The notes under the pieces: generated by a model
What the model was told of the DNA's origin: nothing
The model's database searches: none
Seen by the model: the letters and a program-made list of their open reading frames with translations, nothing else
Translations under genes and position numbers: made by a program
Shown: positions 34,674-46,482 of the stretch, piece after piece
Position numbering within the stretch: position 1 is the stretch's first letter
Layout: every line of letters starts with the position of its first letter
Origin: Leptotrichia sp. oral taxon 847
GTDB taxonomy: Bacteria; Fusobacteriota; Fusobacteriia; Fusobacteriales; Leptotrichiaceae
Assembly: GCF_001553645.1 (NCBI RefSeq)
Contig: NZ_CP014231.1
Span: forward strand, 1,860,001-1,924,000
DNA: 64,000 nucleotides
Reading direction: 5' to 3'

Positions 34674-35753
34674 TTAATTTTTTCTTATATCAATAGTTTT
34701 ATTTTTTTTGTCAAATATATACATAAAATTTTTATCTCTTGCGTTTCCTTCGCTTAAAATTTCAAAAGTTTTAATATCAACATTTTCTAATTTAGTTATT
34801 TTATATTCATAAGGAAAAATTTCGCTTTTGATAATTACGTAAATACCATTTTTATCTTTTAAATAATATATATTTATATAATCGTTTTCCATTTTAAAAA
34901 TTTCAACTGTTTTGGGATTTACATTTAATTCATAATCATAAAAATAAAGACTATTTTTATCTTTTGTATATCCTTCTTTTAAAATTTCGAAGGTTTCAGT
35001 GTCAGCACTTTTTAACTTAGTTATTTTATATTTTTCTGATACAGTATCTATTATATAAACTCCGTTTTTATCTTTTAAATAATATTTACTATCAAAGCTT
35101 TTTTCAAAAATTTTGACAGTTTTTACGTCTATATTTTTTATTTTACCACCATCAAAATAAAAATAATTTTTATCTTTTGAAAAATCAGAACTTAAAATTT
35201 CAAAACTATTCATATCTGCTTCTTCTATGATAAATGAGTTATAATAGATATTGTTTTTATCTTTTGCATATCCATTTTTTAAAACTTCAAAAGTTTTTAT
35301 ATCAATATCTTCTAATTTTGAATAAGGATTCCGTTCCCAAACTTTTATAAAATAAATCCCATTTTTATCACTAAAATAAATCCCGTATTTATCTTCATTT
35401 TCATCTTGATTTAAAACTTTAAATGTATTTTTATCAATTCCTTCTACTATCCAATTATATCTATAAATATTATTTTTATCTTTTGAAAATCCATGATTTA
35501 AAGGAATAAAGGTTTGAGGATCAGCACCAATAATATAATTTCCATAACGATAAACAGCATATTTGTCTTTCGCATATATTCCATCTATAACTTTAAAACT
35601 TTTCACATCTGCATTAGTAGTGAATGGATATTCCAAGTCTCTTGTTACAGAAACGCCGTTATACATAACAATACCATTTTCAATAGTGTATTTTGAAAAT
35701 ATGTTGTTAAAATAAAAAATAGAAATTATTAAATAAATAAGACAATTTCTCAT
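34674..35753 (-). CDS. DKNYY-repeat protein, candidate immunity to the main FhaB toxin, 359 aa
   Basis: The start at 35753 gives a signal peptide (MRNCLIYLIISIFYFNNIFS); the frame is open for 13 more codons upstream from a TTG. The mature protein is built of repeating DKN-x-I-Y/DKNGIY units: YAKDKYAVYRYG, FSKDKNNIYRYN, YAKDKNNIYYNS, FSKDKNYFYFDG, YTKDKNSLYFYD. This is the DKNYY repeat family. It is exported and begins about 130 bases after the fhaB stop, the usual location for an immunity gene. The long gap of 126 bases from the fhaB stop could hold its own promoter. Binding to the FhaB metalloprotease toxin is inferred from position only. Confidence 0.6.
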   Translation of the reverse strand: MRNCLIYLIISIFYFNNIFSKYTIENGIVMYNGVSVTRDLEYPFTTNADVKSFKVIDGIYAKDKYAVYRYGNYIIGADPQTFIPLNHGFSKDKNNIYRYNWIVEGIDKNTFKVLNQDENEDKYGIYFSDKNGIYFIKVWERNPYSKLEDIDIKTFEVLKNGYAKDKNNIYYNSFIIEEADMNSFEILSSDFSKDKNYFYFDGGKIKNIDVKTVKIFEKSFDSKYYLKDKNGVYIIDTVSEKYKITKLKSADTETFEILKEGYTKDKNSLYFYDYELNVNPKTVEIFKMENDYINIYYLKDKNGIYVIIKSEIFPYEYKITKLENVDIKTFEILSEGNARDKNFMYIFDKKNKTIDIRKN

Positions 35754-35879
35754 CTTTTCTTGTATGATAAATGGAGCTATCTCATAATTCAAAAATTACA
35801 AAGTAAAACAAATATTATATATATTATTATTGTAAAAATAAATTTTACTTATAGTTTCATTTTGAAACAGCCCTAATAT

Positions 35880-38800
35880 TTAAAATACTTCTCCTTTCTT
35901 TATTTTATCGTTGTTTATTTTTTTTATTATTTCCTTTGACATTTCATTAAAAAAACTTTTTCCATTTCCATCATAAATATCCATACTATCTTGTTCTCTT
36001 ATATTAAGCCTATAAATACTTCCTGAAAATCCTGGTTTAGCTAAATAAAGATTATTTAAACTAAACCAACGCCCTACATCAATTAATTCGTTATTATAAT
36101 TTTTATCATGAAATTCTGGATATATATTTTCAAGAAAAATTTGAACAGTATGCCCTGTTTCATGAAAAAGAAGTCCATCTTCGACTCTATTTGGATTAGA
36201 AAATATTATATTGTAATCAGGAGAATAAAATGCTTTTGGTAAATTAACTGGTATTTCCTGATTTATTTTTTTATAATAATTTTCAATTTTCTCAATTTTT
36301 GGTATAATTAATTTTCCGTTATTATCAATATTAATAGAATTTCCATTAAATTTAGTTTCAGAAGTATAATTTTTATATAAAAATTTATCTAATGTTTTTT
36401 CGAGTGCTGATTCTATATGCTCATAAATTTTTAGATTTCTATCTTTTAATTTTGGAATTCCGCTAACAAATCTTGAATTGCTATCATCGATTATCTGAGT
36501 ATCTTGATTATAATTGATAATAGCTTGTACAATCCATTCTTTTCTAAAATTTTGGAATTCTTGATTTTTTAATATTTTTTCTTCGTATACTAATGTATAA
36601 ATTGAAGCAATCGTATCTTCAACTTCTTTCTTTTTTTCTTTATCCGTGTATTTTGGAACTTGTCCACGTTCTCCACCTCTTTCACCCCACACCGTATTTT
36701 TTTTAATATATTCTTTTAAATATTTATTAATATTTTCAAAATTTAATTCTTTTTCTCCTTTACTATTTATTGTATAAAATTTATCCTCCTTATTTAAACT
36801 ATTGTTTAATTTATCAATGTCAATTGATTTTTTTATCTCTTGCCTTTTATCATCCATATCTGAAAAATATAATTTTTGAACTTCTTCATAAAATGTATAA
36901 ATTGTATTTTCTTCTTGTGTCAATATTAATCCTTGATTTACTTTATTTTGTATATCAATTATTTTTTCATATGTTAAAGGTTCTTTTTCTAAATTAATAT
37001 TATATTTTTTAGCAAACATCTCAATTATTGAATTAATTTTTTCTTTTCCACCAAATATCGCAAAATCAAAATCTTCAATAAATTTTTCAGGGTTAGTTGC
37101 ATATTCTATTGTTTGAGATTCAACATTAATATTTGTACTGCTGTGAGTATCTTTCGTTATTTCATTAGCTTTTCCTAAATCCCTGTTTATCTCATCTCCT
37201 GAAGCATTCTGTATCTCAACGTTTCCTACAATAGTGTTTCTTGTAATTCCTTTCTTGTCCCTGCTGTCCTGATTGAAGCCTGCACTTGTGATTCTTGGTT
37301 TTCCTCCAAGTGAAGCTCCTATTGAGCCTCCAGTTGTTGTCATTGTATCTTCATTGTAGATATTTTTTGCTATATAGTTGTCAATCTTGAATGTTGTGCT
37401 GTTATCACTCTGTTTTCCAATTACTGCACCAGTATTTTCAAGTGTTCCAACCTGAAGATTACTTCCCTCTCCAACAATAAATGAACTTTGATTATCTACA
37501 AATGCCCTGTTTCCATTAGTTCTGCTTCCGCTTACATTTACGGAACTTGGCATTCCATTTGCACTTATTCCTACGCCTATTCCACTTGAGCTTCCTGTTG
37601 TCGTACTTGTGTTCTGTCTGCTTTCTACAATCAGTTTACCGATATTACCTGTTACTTTTCCGCCTTCCTGATTAAATCCAGATAATGTCATTGAACCTGT
37701 ATTATTATGGACTTCATTTACATTCTTGAAGTTTCCATTTGCATAGACAGTTTCAACTGTATTCTGATTGCTTCTGTTTGTGGAAACATTTCCGCTAATT
37801 CCGTTTGGCTTTATTTGTCCGTTTGAGCCTATTCCGGCACTTACTCCTGCTCCAAAGCCTGAACTTTCAGAACTGTATCTATTTCTTAACTCAACTGCTT
37901 CCTTTTGAATATTAGCAACATTATTGTAAATGAATGTTCCACCCTGAGCCTGTGTTCCCTGATACGTTATGTTGTTTACATTGTTGTAGGTAATGCTAGA
38001 ATTTTCATTTAAAGGCTTCATTGTCGTAACAGCCGCACTTTCAATATGTGAAGCTGTACTGGATTTTGACTTGTTAAATCCTGCACGTATATTTCCGCTT
38101 ACATAAAAGTCGTTATTTACCTTGAAATCTCCTTTTTCAATGTCATTCATTGTGGCTCTTGTGCCATTACGTCTTGTAATATTTTCCGAAAGCCCCTTAA
38201 TTGTACCAGTTGCGGCATTTATCGCTTCCATAGCTCCGCCTGCCGTATCGCCATTCTTAATCTGACTTACAGCTTGGCCAACCTGTTTTGCCCTGTCCAA
38301 TGCTGGGCTGTTTATTCCCGCTGATATTGTAAATCCGCTGCTCTTACTTGAAGTATGTACATCCCTTGTGTCAATTCTTGCCCCGTATTTTACATCGCCA
38401 TTATTGATTTGAATATTTCCATATTCAAAGTTTGTGGCTGTAATTTCTGCTCCTCTGTTTAAGACTGAGCCGTCTCCAACTTGCAGGTTGGATTTTGCAT
38501 TTACTGTAGTCTTTTCATCGTATGTGTTCTGCGATTTTCCATACCCTGCTGATATTGTGCCGTGACTTATTCCGCCAGTAAATCCTTTATTTTTGTTCTT
38601 TTCATAGTAGCTGTTGTGCAGTTCCCTTGAGTCAGTTGTAACTTTTCCACCTACAAAAGTGTTTTCTCCAAGAACAATGTTACTTCCAATTCCTTCAACA
38701 TTTCCTGTAATTACAGCATTCTTTCCAAGCTGTAAATTACTTGCAACGTTTTCTTCCTGATGAGATTTTACATGGCTGCTGCTTGAGGCAAAAGTGCTTT

Positions 38801-41800
38801 TATTGCTTTGTCTTGATTCAATATCATAAGTGTTGATTACTGATTCGGCCCTTACATTTCCAACTGCAAGCCCTGTCGTGTCTTCAGCTATGAATGATGA
38901 GCCTCTTAGATTAAGGTTCCCAATTCTTCCTTCTGCTGAATTTGCGACTGCTCCACCGCCAAAATGTGTTGTTTCTGCATATTTTGAATAGTTGCTTCCG
39001 CTTATTCCAAGCGTGCTCTGCCCTGACAATGATAATGCGCTTGCATTGAAGCTGTTTACGTCAAGTGCCAGATGATCAGTCTTTAGCATTCCGCCTACAG
39101 AGTTATAGCTGTCAGCCTTGATAAAAGTTGTACCTTTTGAAGTGATTCCACCAATTGAGGCTATTTCCTCACGCTGAGATTTATCGTACTCCCCATAGTT
39201 AAATCCAGTTGTTCTTTTTGTGGTATTGTTAATCACATTCCCCTTTTCAGAAATCAGGGCAACCGCCTCTTCACCGTTAATTCGTCCGCCGATATTTTCA
39301 ATATTTCCAACAGAACTTATATATGTCTTGTCTCCTGAAATTTCTGAAAGCAGGTTGTTAGTCGTCTCATTTCTTACAGTATTCGCTTCAACATAAGTAA
39401 CTCCGCCATTACCCCATTTTGTACCATCATTTACAAAGTCCTTGGTCTTGACATAAGTTCCGTTTATTCCACCAACCCTGTTTCTAGTATCATCGCTTAT
39501 GCTTTCCCTAGTCTTGCTGCTTAGATAAACTTGTGGAGCAAGGACTTCAACTCCATTTACATTTTTTGTTACATACCAGACAATATCCTCGTTCAAGTTA
39601 TTTATCTGATCTTGAGTCAGTTCCTGCCCTACTGTAAGTCCAAGCCTTGTACCTTCAGTTGCGGCATTGTCCATCATTGACTGGATTAACTCCTGATTAG
39701 ATTTTCCATTTATGAATGCAGTTCCCAGCTTTTCAGCTAATGCTCTAGTTAATAACTGGTTTTCATAATACGCATCTCCAAGCCGTCTTGTTCTGTCCCA
39801 TATTTCAGAATAGCCAACTCTTGAAGTGAAGTAGTCGCTTCCGAAATATTGCCCAAGACTTATGTATCTGCTTCTAGTTTCCAGCAAATATTTAGAACTT
39901 GGATTCATATTTGTTGTAAACATTGCACTTGAAAGTATTGGATTTACGTCTATTCTTCCGGTATTTTTAATATCCTTAATCCCTGAATTGTTTCCTGCAA
40001 TCTGAATTGCCCTATCAAATCCATTGTTTACAGGATTATTTAAGTTTGTGCTTCCATTAACCTGTGAATTTCCGCCAAAGCTGCTGTTTAGTTTAGATAG
40101 CAAGGTATTTCCTGCAGCCTGAACCTGCCCGTTGGTAGAACTTGTCCCTTTATTCATTCCAACTGAAGTTGAAGAAATCAAGGCTCTGCCAGTCGCTCCG
40201 CCATTATTTAATACTTTACCATTTCCAGCTTCAATAGGATTCTTTATGATATTTGGAGCATTTACATTTACTACTGCCCCTTCAATGATGGAAGGCTGTC
40301 CGCTTTCATATCCGATGCCGCCATTCTCCAAGTATCTGCTGTAAGTTCCGTTTGCGGAGCTTCTTCTGCTCCCATGTCTATATGTTAAATACAGTTTTTC
40401 CTGTCCATTCTTTAACTGGACTGCATTTCCCAATGTTACAGAATTTTCAAAATTAGCTGCATTTATATCAACCAGTCCGCCACCAGAAATTATGCTGTCC
40501 CTATTTTTAAAATTACCTGAATTTATTGTAATATTTCCACTTGCTAAAACCTTACCATATTCAGTTGTTGCCCTGCTATCTATTTTTCCTGTCAAAGTAT
40601 TTCCAGGTACTTCCGGAGTATTTGTTCTAGTAAGCTTTCCTCTCTGTCCCAATTTTGCTCTGGCAAGATCAGCGTACTGAGAAAACAGCAGAGAATTTCC
40701 AGAATGTTTTGCAATCATGCTTTCAAGCCAGCTTCTCTGATGCCTTTTTACGCTGCCCCTGTCCCTGCTTCTATGTTGAAAGTCAGGCTCATTGACTATC
40801 CATCCATTCAGAACTTCAGCTTCAGATAATCTTCTGCCATCCCAAGTTTCATAATACTTCTCATAATTTCCTAAACCTGTAACTCTACCAATATTCTGAA
40901 AATCATTTGAAGTAACAAAAATATCCCCAGTTGACTGAACAGTTCCAACGTTATTAGTGATTTTAGAAGCATTCAGGTCCATATTTCCACCAAGAATCTC
41001 ACCTTCATCATTCAAAATTTCAGAACCTTTGATTATCAGAGCATTTCCACCATAAATACTTTTATCTTTATTATTCAAGACCTTACTTTTAGCATTCATC
41101 TCAAGATAATTGTCGAAAGCAATCAAATCATTGTTTGTGATGTTGTTTCCATTAATTTTACCATCATTTCCAGTAATCATATTATTGTTTACAACATTCC
41201 CACGGCCATCAATAATCACAGCACTTGAAGCCAGTTCCTTATTATTTGTAAAATCATTAGAACTTATTTTAATAAGCCCCGCCCCTGTCGTATTTCCATT
41301 GTTTGTAATGTTGTTTCCTGAAATTTCAAGCAAACTTTCTCCATGCAGATTTCCAACCAGATTTAGATCCTGGTCAGTTGTAAGAACCGTCTTATTCCCT
41401 TTTATTGTTCCAGTATTATCAAATTTTTTCGCATTTTGCATAGAAATTTCTCCAGACAAAATCTCTCCAATATTTGTAATGCTCGAATTATTTAGCAGTA
41501 TTTTACCATTTGAAGCCATTTTCCCTGAATTTGAAACTGTCGCATTATTTGAATTTATGCTGTTTACTGCCAGCATTTCTTTTGTATTCGTTAAAGTATT
41601 TGTCGTTAAATCAATGTCATTTGCTGAAGAAATATTTCCATTATTTTTAGTGTCATTAACTCTTGCCCTAATGTTGTCAGCTGATATTTTACCGCTATTT
41701 GTGAATTCCAAACCAGTTATATCAAGATTTTTACCCTCAATATTTCCGCTGTTAGTCATCGAATCCGAAGTCGTAATGTTCCCATTTGTCGCCAGAACTC

Positions 41801-44460
41801 CTGAATTTTCAAGTCTTTGCGATGTAACATCACTTCCTGCGGCAATTTTTCCAATATTTTTAACATTCTTAACATCCAGTGTTCCATTAGTCAAAATTTT
41901 CCCAGAATTATTGACATTTTTCCCTGAGATTTTCCCAACAGCTGTAATATCTTTAGTATTTTCAATATCCGCCGTCTTCAAATCATTTCCAACTTCAACT
42001 TTTCCATCGTTTTTCAAATTATCAGTTTTAAGATTTTTAGAATACATGCTTCCTGAATTTTGAGTATCTTTCCCTGAAATATCCTCATTTACAGCAATCT
42101 TTCCAGTATTCTTAATATTTTTTGAAACAGTCAAACTTTTTCCTGATTCTAAATCCCCACCATTTTCAAGTTCTCCTGAAACTGTAATTTTTCTGTTTGC
42201 CCTAACTTTTCCTGAAGTTTTTAAATCATTTCCTGATATTGATCCTACAGCCTGAATTTCTCCAGTATTTTTAATATTTCTAGCTTTTACATTTTCATTT
42301 GAAGAAATTTTACCATCATTATCCAAATCTTCAGATTCCAAGTTTTTAGCAGAAATTTTTCCCGAAGTTTTCAAATCATCTGTAGATACATCTCCAGCAG
42401 CTGAAATCTCTCCTATATTCTTAACTTTTCTAGCTTTTACTTTTCCATCTGCCAAAATTTTTCCATCATTTTCTAAATCATGGGATTCAAAATTTTTGGA
42501 AATAATTTTTCCTTTTGAAACCACATTCTTACCAGAAAAATCACCATTTGTCGCTATCTCTTTAGTGTTTCTTACATTTCCCGAAACCTTTATATCTTCT
42601 ACAGCTTCCAAATCCCCATCATTTTCAAGCTTCCCTGAAACTGTAACTTTTCTATTAGATTTTATGCTTCCTGAAGTTTTCAAATCATTTGTGGAAATAT
42701 TTCCAGCAGATGATATTTTACCAGTATTCGTAACATTTTTAGCCCGAAGATCTTCATTTGTAAAAATTTCTCCATCATTTTTAAGATCATTTACTCTTAA
42801 ATTTTTAGAAACTATTTTCCCGCTTGAAACAGCATCTTTTCCTGATAAATTTCCGCCAGCATAAATTTTACCGCTATTTTTAATGTTACTTGAAACCGTA
42901 ATATCTTTAGCACTCTGTAAAGTCCCGTCATTATTCAAATCCCCTGAAATATCAAGAGCTTCATTTGTTCTAATGCTTCCACTTGAAACCATACTGTCGC
43001 TTGATATTTTTCCGACGGCTGAAATTTCTCCAGTATTTTTGAAATATTTTGTTTTCAAATCCGCATTTGTAAAGATTTTTCCATCATTCTGCAAATTACT
43101 TGTTGTAAAATTATTTGCAACAATTATACCTGATGAAACTGCATTTTTACTTGACAAATCTCCATTAGTTGAAATATTTCCGGAATTTAAAATATCATTT
43201 TTTACAGTTATTTTGCCTATAGAAGTCAAGTTACCTGAATTATTTAACTTCCCGTCAATCCCTGTACTTTTAGAAACTTGAATGCTACCACTGTTTTCCA
43301 AGTTTTTAACATTCAAATTTCCACCTGTATTAACAGTTGCCAAAACATTTTTAAAATCATCAGCCTTAAAATTCCCGGCAACATTAATATCGCCTGTATT
43401 CAAAAGACTTCCTGTATTAAAATTCCCTTCAGAATATATTTTAGAGTTATTTTGAGTATTCCCATTTAAATTAATATCCCCAGCTGCCTGTGTTTCTCCA
43501 TTTAGCTTAATATTTTTAGCATTGATATTAATCCCTTTATCAGAACTGGCAAGCTCACTTTGGGCATATTCTGTTCCATTAATTTCAATACCGTTCCCTT
43601 TAATTTTTGCAACATTAATTTTCCCATCTGCTGTAATTTCAAGTTTTTTATCTCTTGAGTAAACAATTCCCCTTGAGTTTACTCCTGCACCCTTATCAGT
43701 ACTGATTATGCTTATCTGTCCTGCATACATCGAACCCAGTTTACTTGCATCAATTGCAACAGAATTTATTCCATGCTTTGAAGTAACTGCACCATTTTTA
43801 TCAACTGTATTTTCTCCAAGAGTTACATCAACCTTATTTCCGACAAGGCTTCCCTGCAATTCAAGAGCTTTTGCAATTACATTGACATAATCCGTAGTCG
43901 ATGCGTCAAACCCATTTGAGCCTATTACAACTCTTCCCTTTTCAACATCGATTCCTACAAAGTCCCCATTCTGAAGCTTTACTCTTCCTGTAGTCGGAAC
44001 AAAATTTCTAATATTAATGGTTCCTGCACCATTTAAGTAAATACCATTTTCATTACTCAAAATGACATTTACCTTCTGACGGCTCAAAGCTTCCAGATAC
44101 CCTTCAATATCCGAACGGTTAGACCCGTTTACCTGAAGGATTATCAAGTTTGCAGCCTGATTGGCAGCCAAATTCGGATTAGCATTAATAATCCCGGCAA
44201 GATGGCTACGCCCAATGTTATCAGCATTATTAAGCACTTGCCCTTCATGACCGACATTGTAGTTAAGAAACTCATTAATACTTATTCCACGACCATTCGG
44301 AGTAGAAATATTAACGATTGGAGTTCCATTTCGTGACATATCAAGTTTTGTATTGTATCTTGAGTTAGGATCTAGTTCAAGATTTGCTGCAAAGCTATTC
44401 ATATTCATTGATAACAATAATAAAAATGCGATTGTTTTTTTTTAAAATTTTATTTTCCAA
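35880..44460 (-). CDS. Filamentous haemagglutinin/CdiA-type protein, about 2,859 aa, frameshifted at its start
   Basis: The reading frame from 44417 covers 2,845 codons. The natural start appears to be the TTG at 44460, preceded by AGGAGG and six bases, which would encode MENKILKKTIAF and a good signal peptide. A run of nine A (plus-strand T, 44435-44443) puts that start one base out of frame. Eight A would join them. After the signal peptide comes the TPS secretion domain (NPNLAANQAANLIILQVNG and SNENGIYLNGAGTINIRNF). A long beta-helix with 103-residue repeats follows (residues 300-900), and the remaining stalk ends in the junction ESQTIEYATNP. The last 440 residues are a toxin-like region with LLFHETGHTVQIF, a zinc-protease HExxH. 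FhaC, encoded just upstream, should export it. The DKNYY gene downstream is the likely immunity gene. Confidence 0.8.
36000..37090 (-). other. Toxin-like C-terminal region of FhaB with HETGH motif
   Basis: After the ESQTIEYATNP junction near 37,090 the sequence becomes unrelated to the two displaced 3' ends. It is charged and helical (KYNINLEKEPLTYEKIIDI, GERGGERGQVPKYTDKEK), and about 100 residues before the end it shows a metallopeptidase-like LLFHETGHTVQIF followed by ENIYPEFHDKNYNNELIDVG. HExxH binds zinc in many peptidases. The exact family is not recognised; it lacks the distal EE-x-x-TVG of the M91-like toxin. It is therefore a second protease-like warhead. Confidence 0.55.
41700..43450 (-). 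repeat. 103-residue (about 309-bp) repeats in FhaB
   Basis: Four to five imperfect copies of a unit of about 103 residues follow one another. Recurring steps are SGSIKSNRKVTVSGKLEND, VSGNVRNTKEIATNGDFSG, SKGKIISKNFESHDLENDG and SAAGDVSTDDLKTSGKI. Each unit contains five rungs of about 20 residues, fitting a right-handed beta-helix stalk. One copy around the middle is shorter by half. DNA identity between units allows recombination that changes stalk length. Confidence 0.7.
44435..44443 (-). repeat. Nine-base homopolymer tract (A9 on the coding strand) in the fhaB start
   Basis: On the minus strand, codons 6-9 of the start region read TTA-AAA-AAA-AAC. Nine A give a short aborted peptide (MENKILKKNNRIFIIVINE then stop). 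Eight A would read TTA-AAA-AAA-ACA and continue into the secretion domain. Such tracts slip during replication and during transcription. Confidence 0.85.
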
Positions 44461-44485
44461 ATTTTACCTCCTTTTATATTAATTA

Positions 44486-46291
44486 TTAAAAACTAATTTT
44501 CATATTTCCGCTAAAGTATATATCCTGCTTTTTAGGATTTAAATAATCTGAATGTGCCATTGGCTTTGCATATCCAAAATCAAAATCAAGATATTTCGTA
44601 TTAAGCCTTAATCCTGTTGTAATTCCTGTTACATACCCTCTTGCATATTTTGAATTATCCTTGTTGTATTTTGCCGTTCCATATCCATAACTCAAATATG
44701 GTGAAATTATTGCAAATTTTTTTATAGGAATGTTGTATGAAATCTCATTATCAATTTCAACTGCTTTATCCCCTTGTATCGTATCATTCTTGAATCCTCC
44801 GACACTTCCGACACCGCCTATTGTCTGTCTTTCGCTTCCGTAAAGCACATCATTTGAATAACTGCTGTAAATATTTGCCCTGTATACAAATTTATTTGTA
44901 ATAGGCTTATAGTAGCTTACATCAAGAGTATATTTATCGAATTGAGCCTTTGGATTTATATCCAGCTTTCCATTATCCCTTTCTGCCCCAAAAATTTTAA
45001 GTCCTCTTTCATATCCTAAATTTACTCCTAGAATACCACTGAATAATGATGTTGTTGTATTTAAGCCAACTGTCCCTATTGACAATTTTCTATTTGATAG
45101 AACTGACTTTTCCAAATAGTTCTGATTATGCTTCTGTTTTATCCCCGCTTCAAAACTTACTTTGCTCTTTTGATTTCTGAACAATATTTTTTCCAAATTT
45201 GCTTGTGTAGTCCGACTCGATGAGTACATATCATAAACTGTGTTGCCTGAATAGAAACTGCTTTCCTGAATACTTTTACTTGAATTAAGTCTTAAAGTAT
45301 ATGTTCTAAATTTCATCGTATATCCAAAATTAAACATATCAAGCCGTCTTTTATATGGCAATGTATCTCCCTTTGAAGGATCATAACCAACTGGACCAAT
45401 TGGTAAAATTTCTCCCGGAGCTAAATCTTCTATGTTTTTCTTCCAGCTTCTGTCAGGATCTTTTTTAGGAACTGTCATGTATGTGAAATAGAAGTTGTCC
45501 CCAATTCCAAGAGGGCTGTCAATATTAAGGTTTATACCTCTTCTCCAAATTCCGTTCTGCTTATCGTCCCCATAGTTGTTAGTCAAAATTCCAACAGTAT
45601 ATTTATTCTTTAATCTGTTTTTTACTTCAATTCTTGAGTAGTTTTCACGGCTTGAAGGAACAATATCCATCTTCATATTGTTAGCTCCAATAGAGTTAAA
45701 ATTATCCGTAGCAGTATCCAGATCTCTTATATTCAACACTTTCCCTCTGTTTTTAGGGAACATAAAAAATTCCTTATATTTATCAAGTCCATTGCCAGAA
45801 TTAATTCTGACGTCTTCAATCTTCCCTGCGATAACTTTTAAATTTAAAGTACCTGTAGTCAAATCATTTTTATCTGAAACTGTCGCAATACTTGTAATAT
45901 ACCCTTTAGAAACTAATTTATTAGTAATTTCAACCAGAATATTTTGAATATCGCTGCTTCCCATTTCCAAATATTCATATTTTTTAAGTATGTTTTTCTT
46001 TTCTTTCTTAGAAAGTAGTTTGTCTTTATCTTCAATATCAATTTCATTTATCAAAAACTTTTTAGAATTTTTATCATCAAAGTTGCTATCTTTATCAATT
46101 TTTGGAACATCATTAAATCTAGTATTTTCAAATTCTTCTTGACTTTTTTGCTGCTCCATCCTGCTTCTTTCCTGCTCTTGTTGTCTTTGTTGAATATCTA
46201 AAATTTTAGTAGCATCATCAACAGGTGCTGAAAAATTAATAGTGGCTAGGGGAAAAATTAGTATTGTTATATATTTTTTTATGTTTTTCAC
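44486..46291 (-). CDS. FhaC/CdiB two-partner secretion transporter (ShlB family), 601 aa
   Basis: A signal peptide (KNIKKYITILIFPLATINFS) is followed by a charged linker and a POTRA-like domain (FLINEIDIEDKDKLLSKKEK, then NKLVSKGYITSIATVSD, TGTLNLKVIAGKIEDVRI). The C-terminal 350 residues are a beta barrel, with SRIEVKNRLKNKYTVGI, GVGSVGGFKNDTIQGDKAVE (the conserved VRG-like loop region in this family is less clear) and a final strand ending in ISF. The protein forms an outer-membrane channel that recognises the TPS domain of FhaB. RBS is AGGAGGTGAAAAAC. It is the first gene of a minus-strand operon with fhaB starting 26 bases downstream of its stop. Confidence 0.88.
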   Translation of the reverse strand: MKNIKKYITILIFPLATINFSAPVDDATKILDIQQRQQEQERSRMEQQKSQEEFENTRFNDVPKIDKDSNFDDKNSKKFLINEIDIEDKDKLLSKKEKKNILKKYEYLEMGSSDIQNILVEITNKLVSKGYITSIATVSDKNDLTTGTLNLKVIAGKIEDVRINSGNGLDKYKEFFMFPKNRGKVLNIRDLDTATDNFNSIGANNMKMDIVPSSRENYSRIEVKNRLKNKYTVGILTNNYGDDKQNGIWRRGINLNIDSPLGIGDNFYFTYMTVPKKDPDRSWKKNIEDLAPGEILPIGPVGYDPSKGDTLPYKRRLDMFNFGYTMKFRTYTLRLNSSKSIQESSFYSGNTVYDMYSSSRTTQANLEKILFRNQKSKVSFEAGIKQKHNQNYLEKSVLSNRKLSIGTVGLNTTTSLFSGILGVNLGYERGLKIFGAERDNGKLDINPKAQFDKYTLDVSYYKPITNKFVYRANIYSSYSNDVLYGSERQTIGGVGSVGGFKNDTIQGDKAVEIDNEISYNIPIKKFAIISPYLSYGYGTAKYNKDNSKYARGYVTGITTGLRLNTKYLDFDFGYAKPMAHSDYLNPKKQDIYFSGNMKISF

Positions 46292-46314
46292 CTCCTGCTA
46301 ATATAAATTAAATA

Positions 46315-46343
46315 ATTTTAACATAAATCAGAAGGAATGTCAA
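46315..46343 (-). promoter_or_regulatory. Promoter of the fhaC-fhaB operon
   Basis: On the minus strand, TTGACA (46343-46338) is followed by 17 bases and TAAAAT (46320-46315). It lies about 24 bases upstream of the fhaC start. It is close to consensus, and no operator is obvious. Confidence 0.7.
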
Positions 46344-46482
46344 TTAAAAATTTTAGAGGCGACAGAGTAATTGTGTACAGATGTCAAACATTTGTTACAA
46401 AAATATATTAAAAAAATTTGAAATTAAAAATCAGATCCTAAAATTTTAAAACTATTTTTTATCATTGAAATTTTTCTAAAAA

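Noticed and set aside
41110-42063. Plus-strand open frame of 317 codons, rich in Phe and Ser
   Set aside because: It lies wholly antisense to the FhaB repeats. Its composition is the shadow of Asn/Lys-rich repeat codons, and it lacks a ribosome site and any recognisable domain. The same holds for 42496-42864 and 42883-43281.
41700-43450. Regular repeats that might be a CRISPR array
   Set aside because: The repeats are about 309 bases long, continuous in one coding frame, and have no unique spacers.
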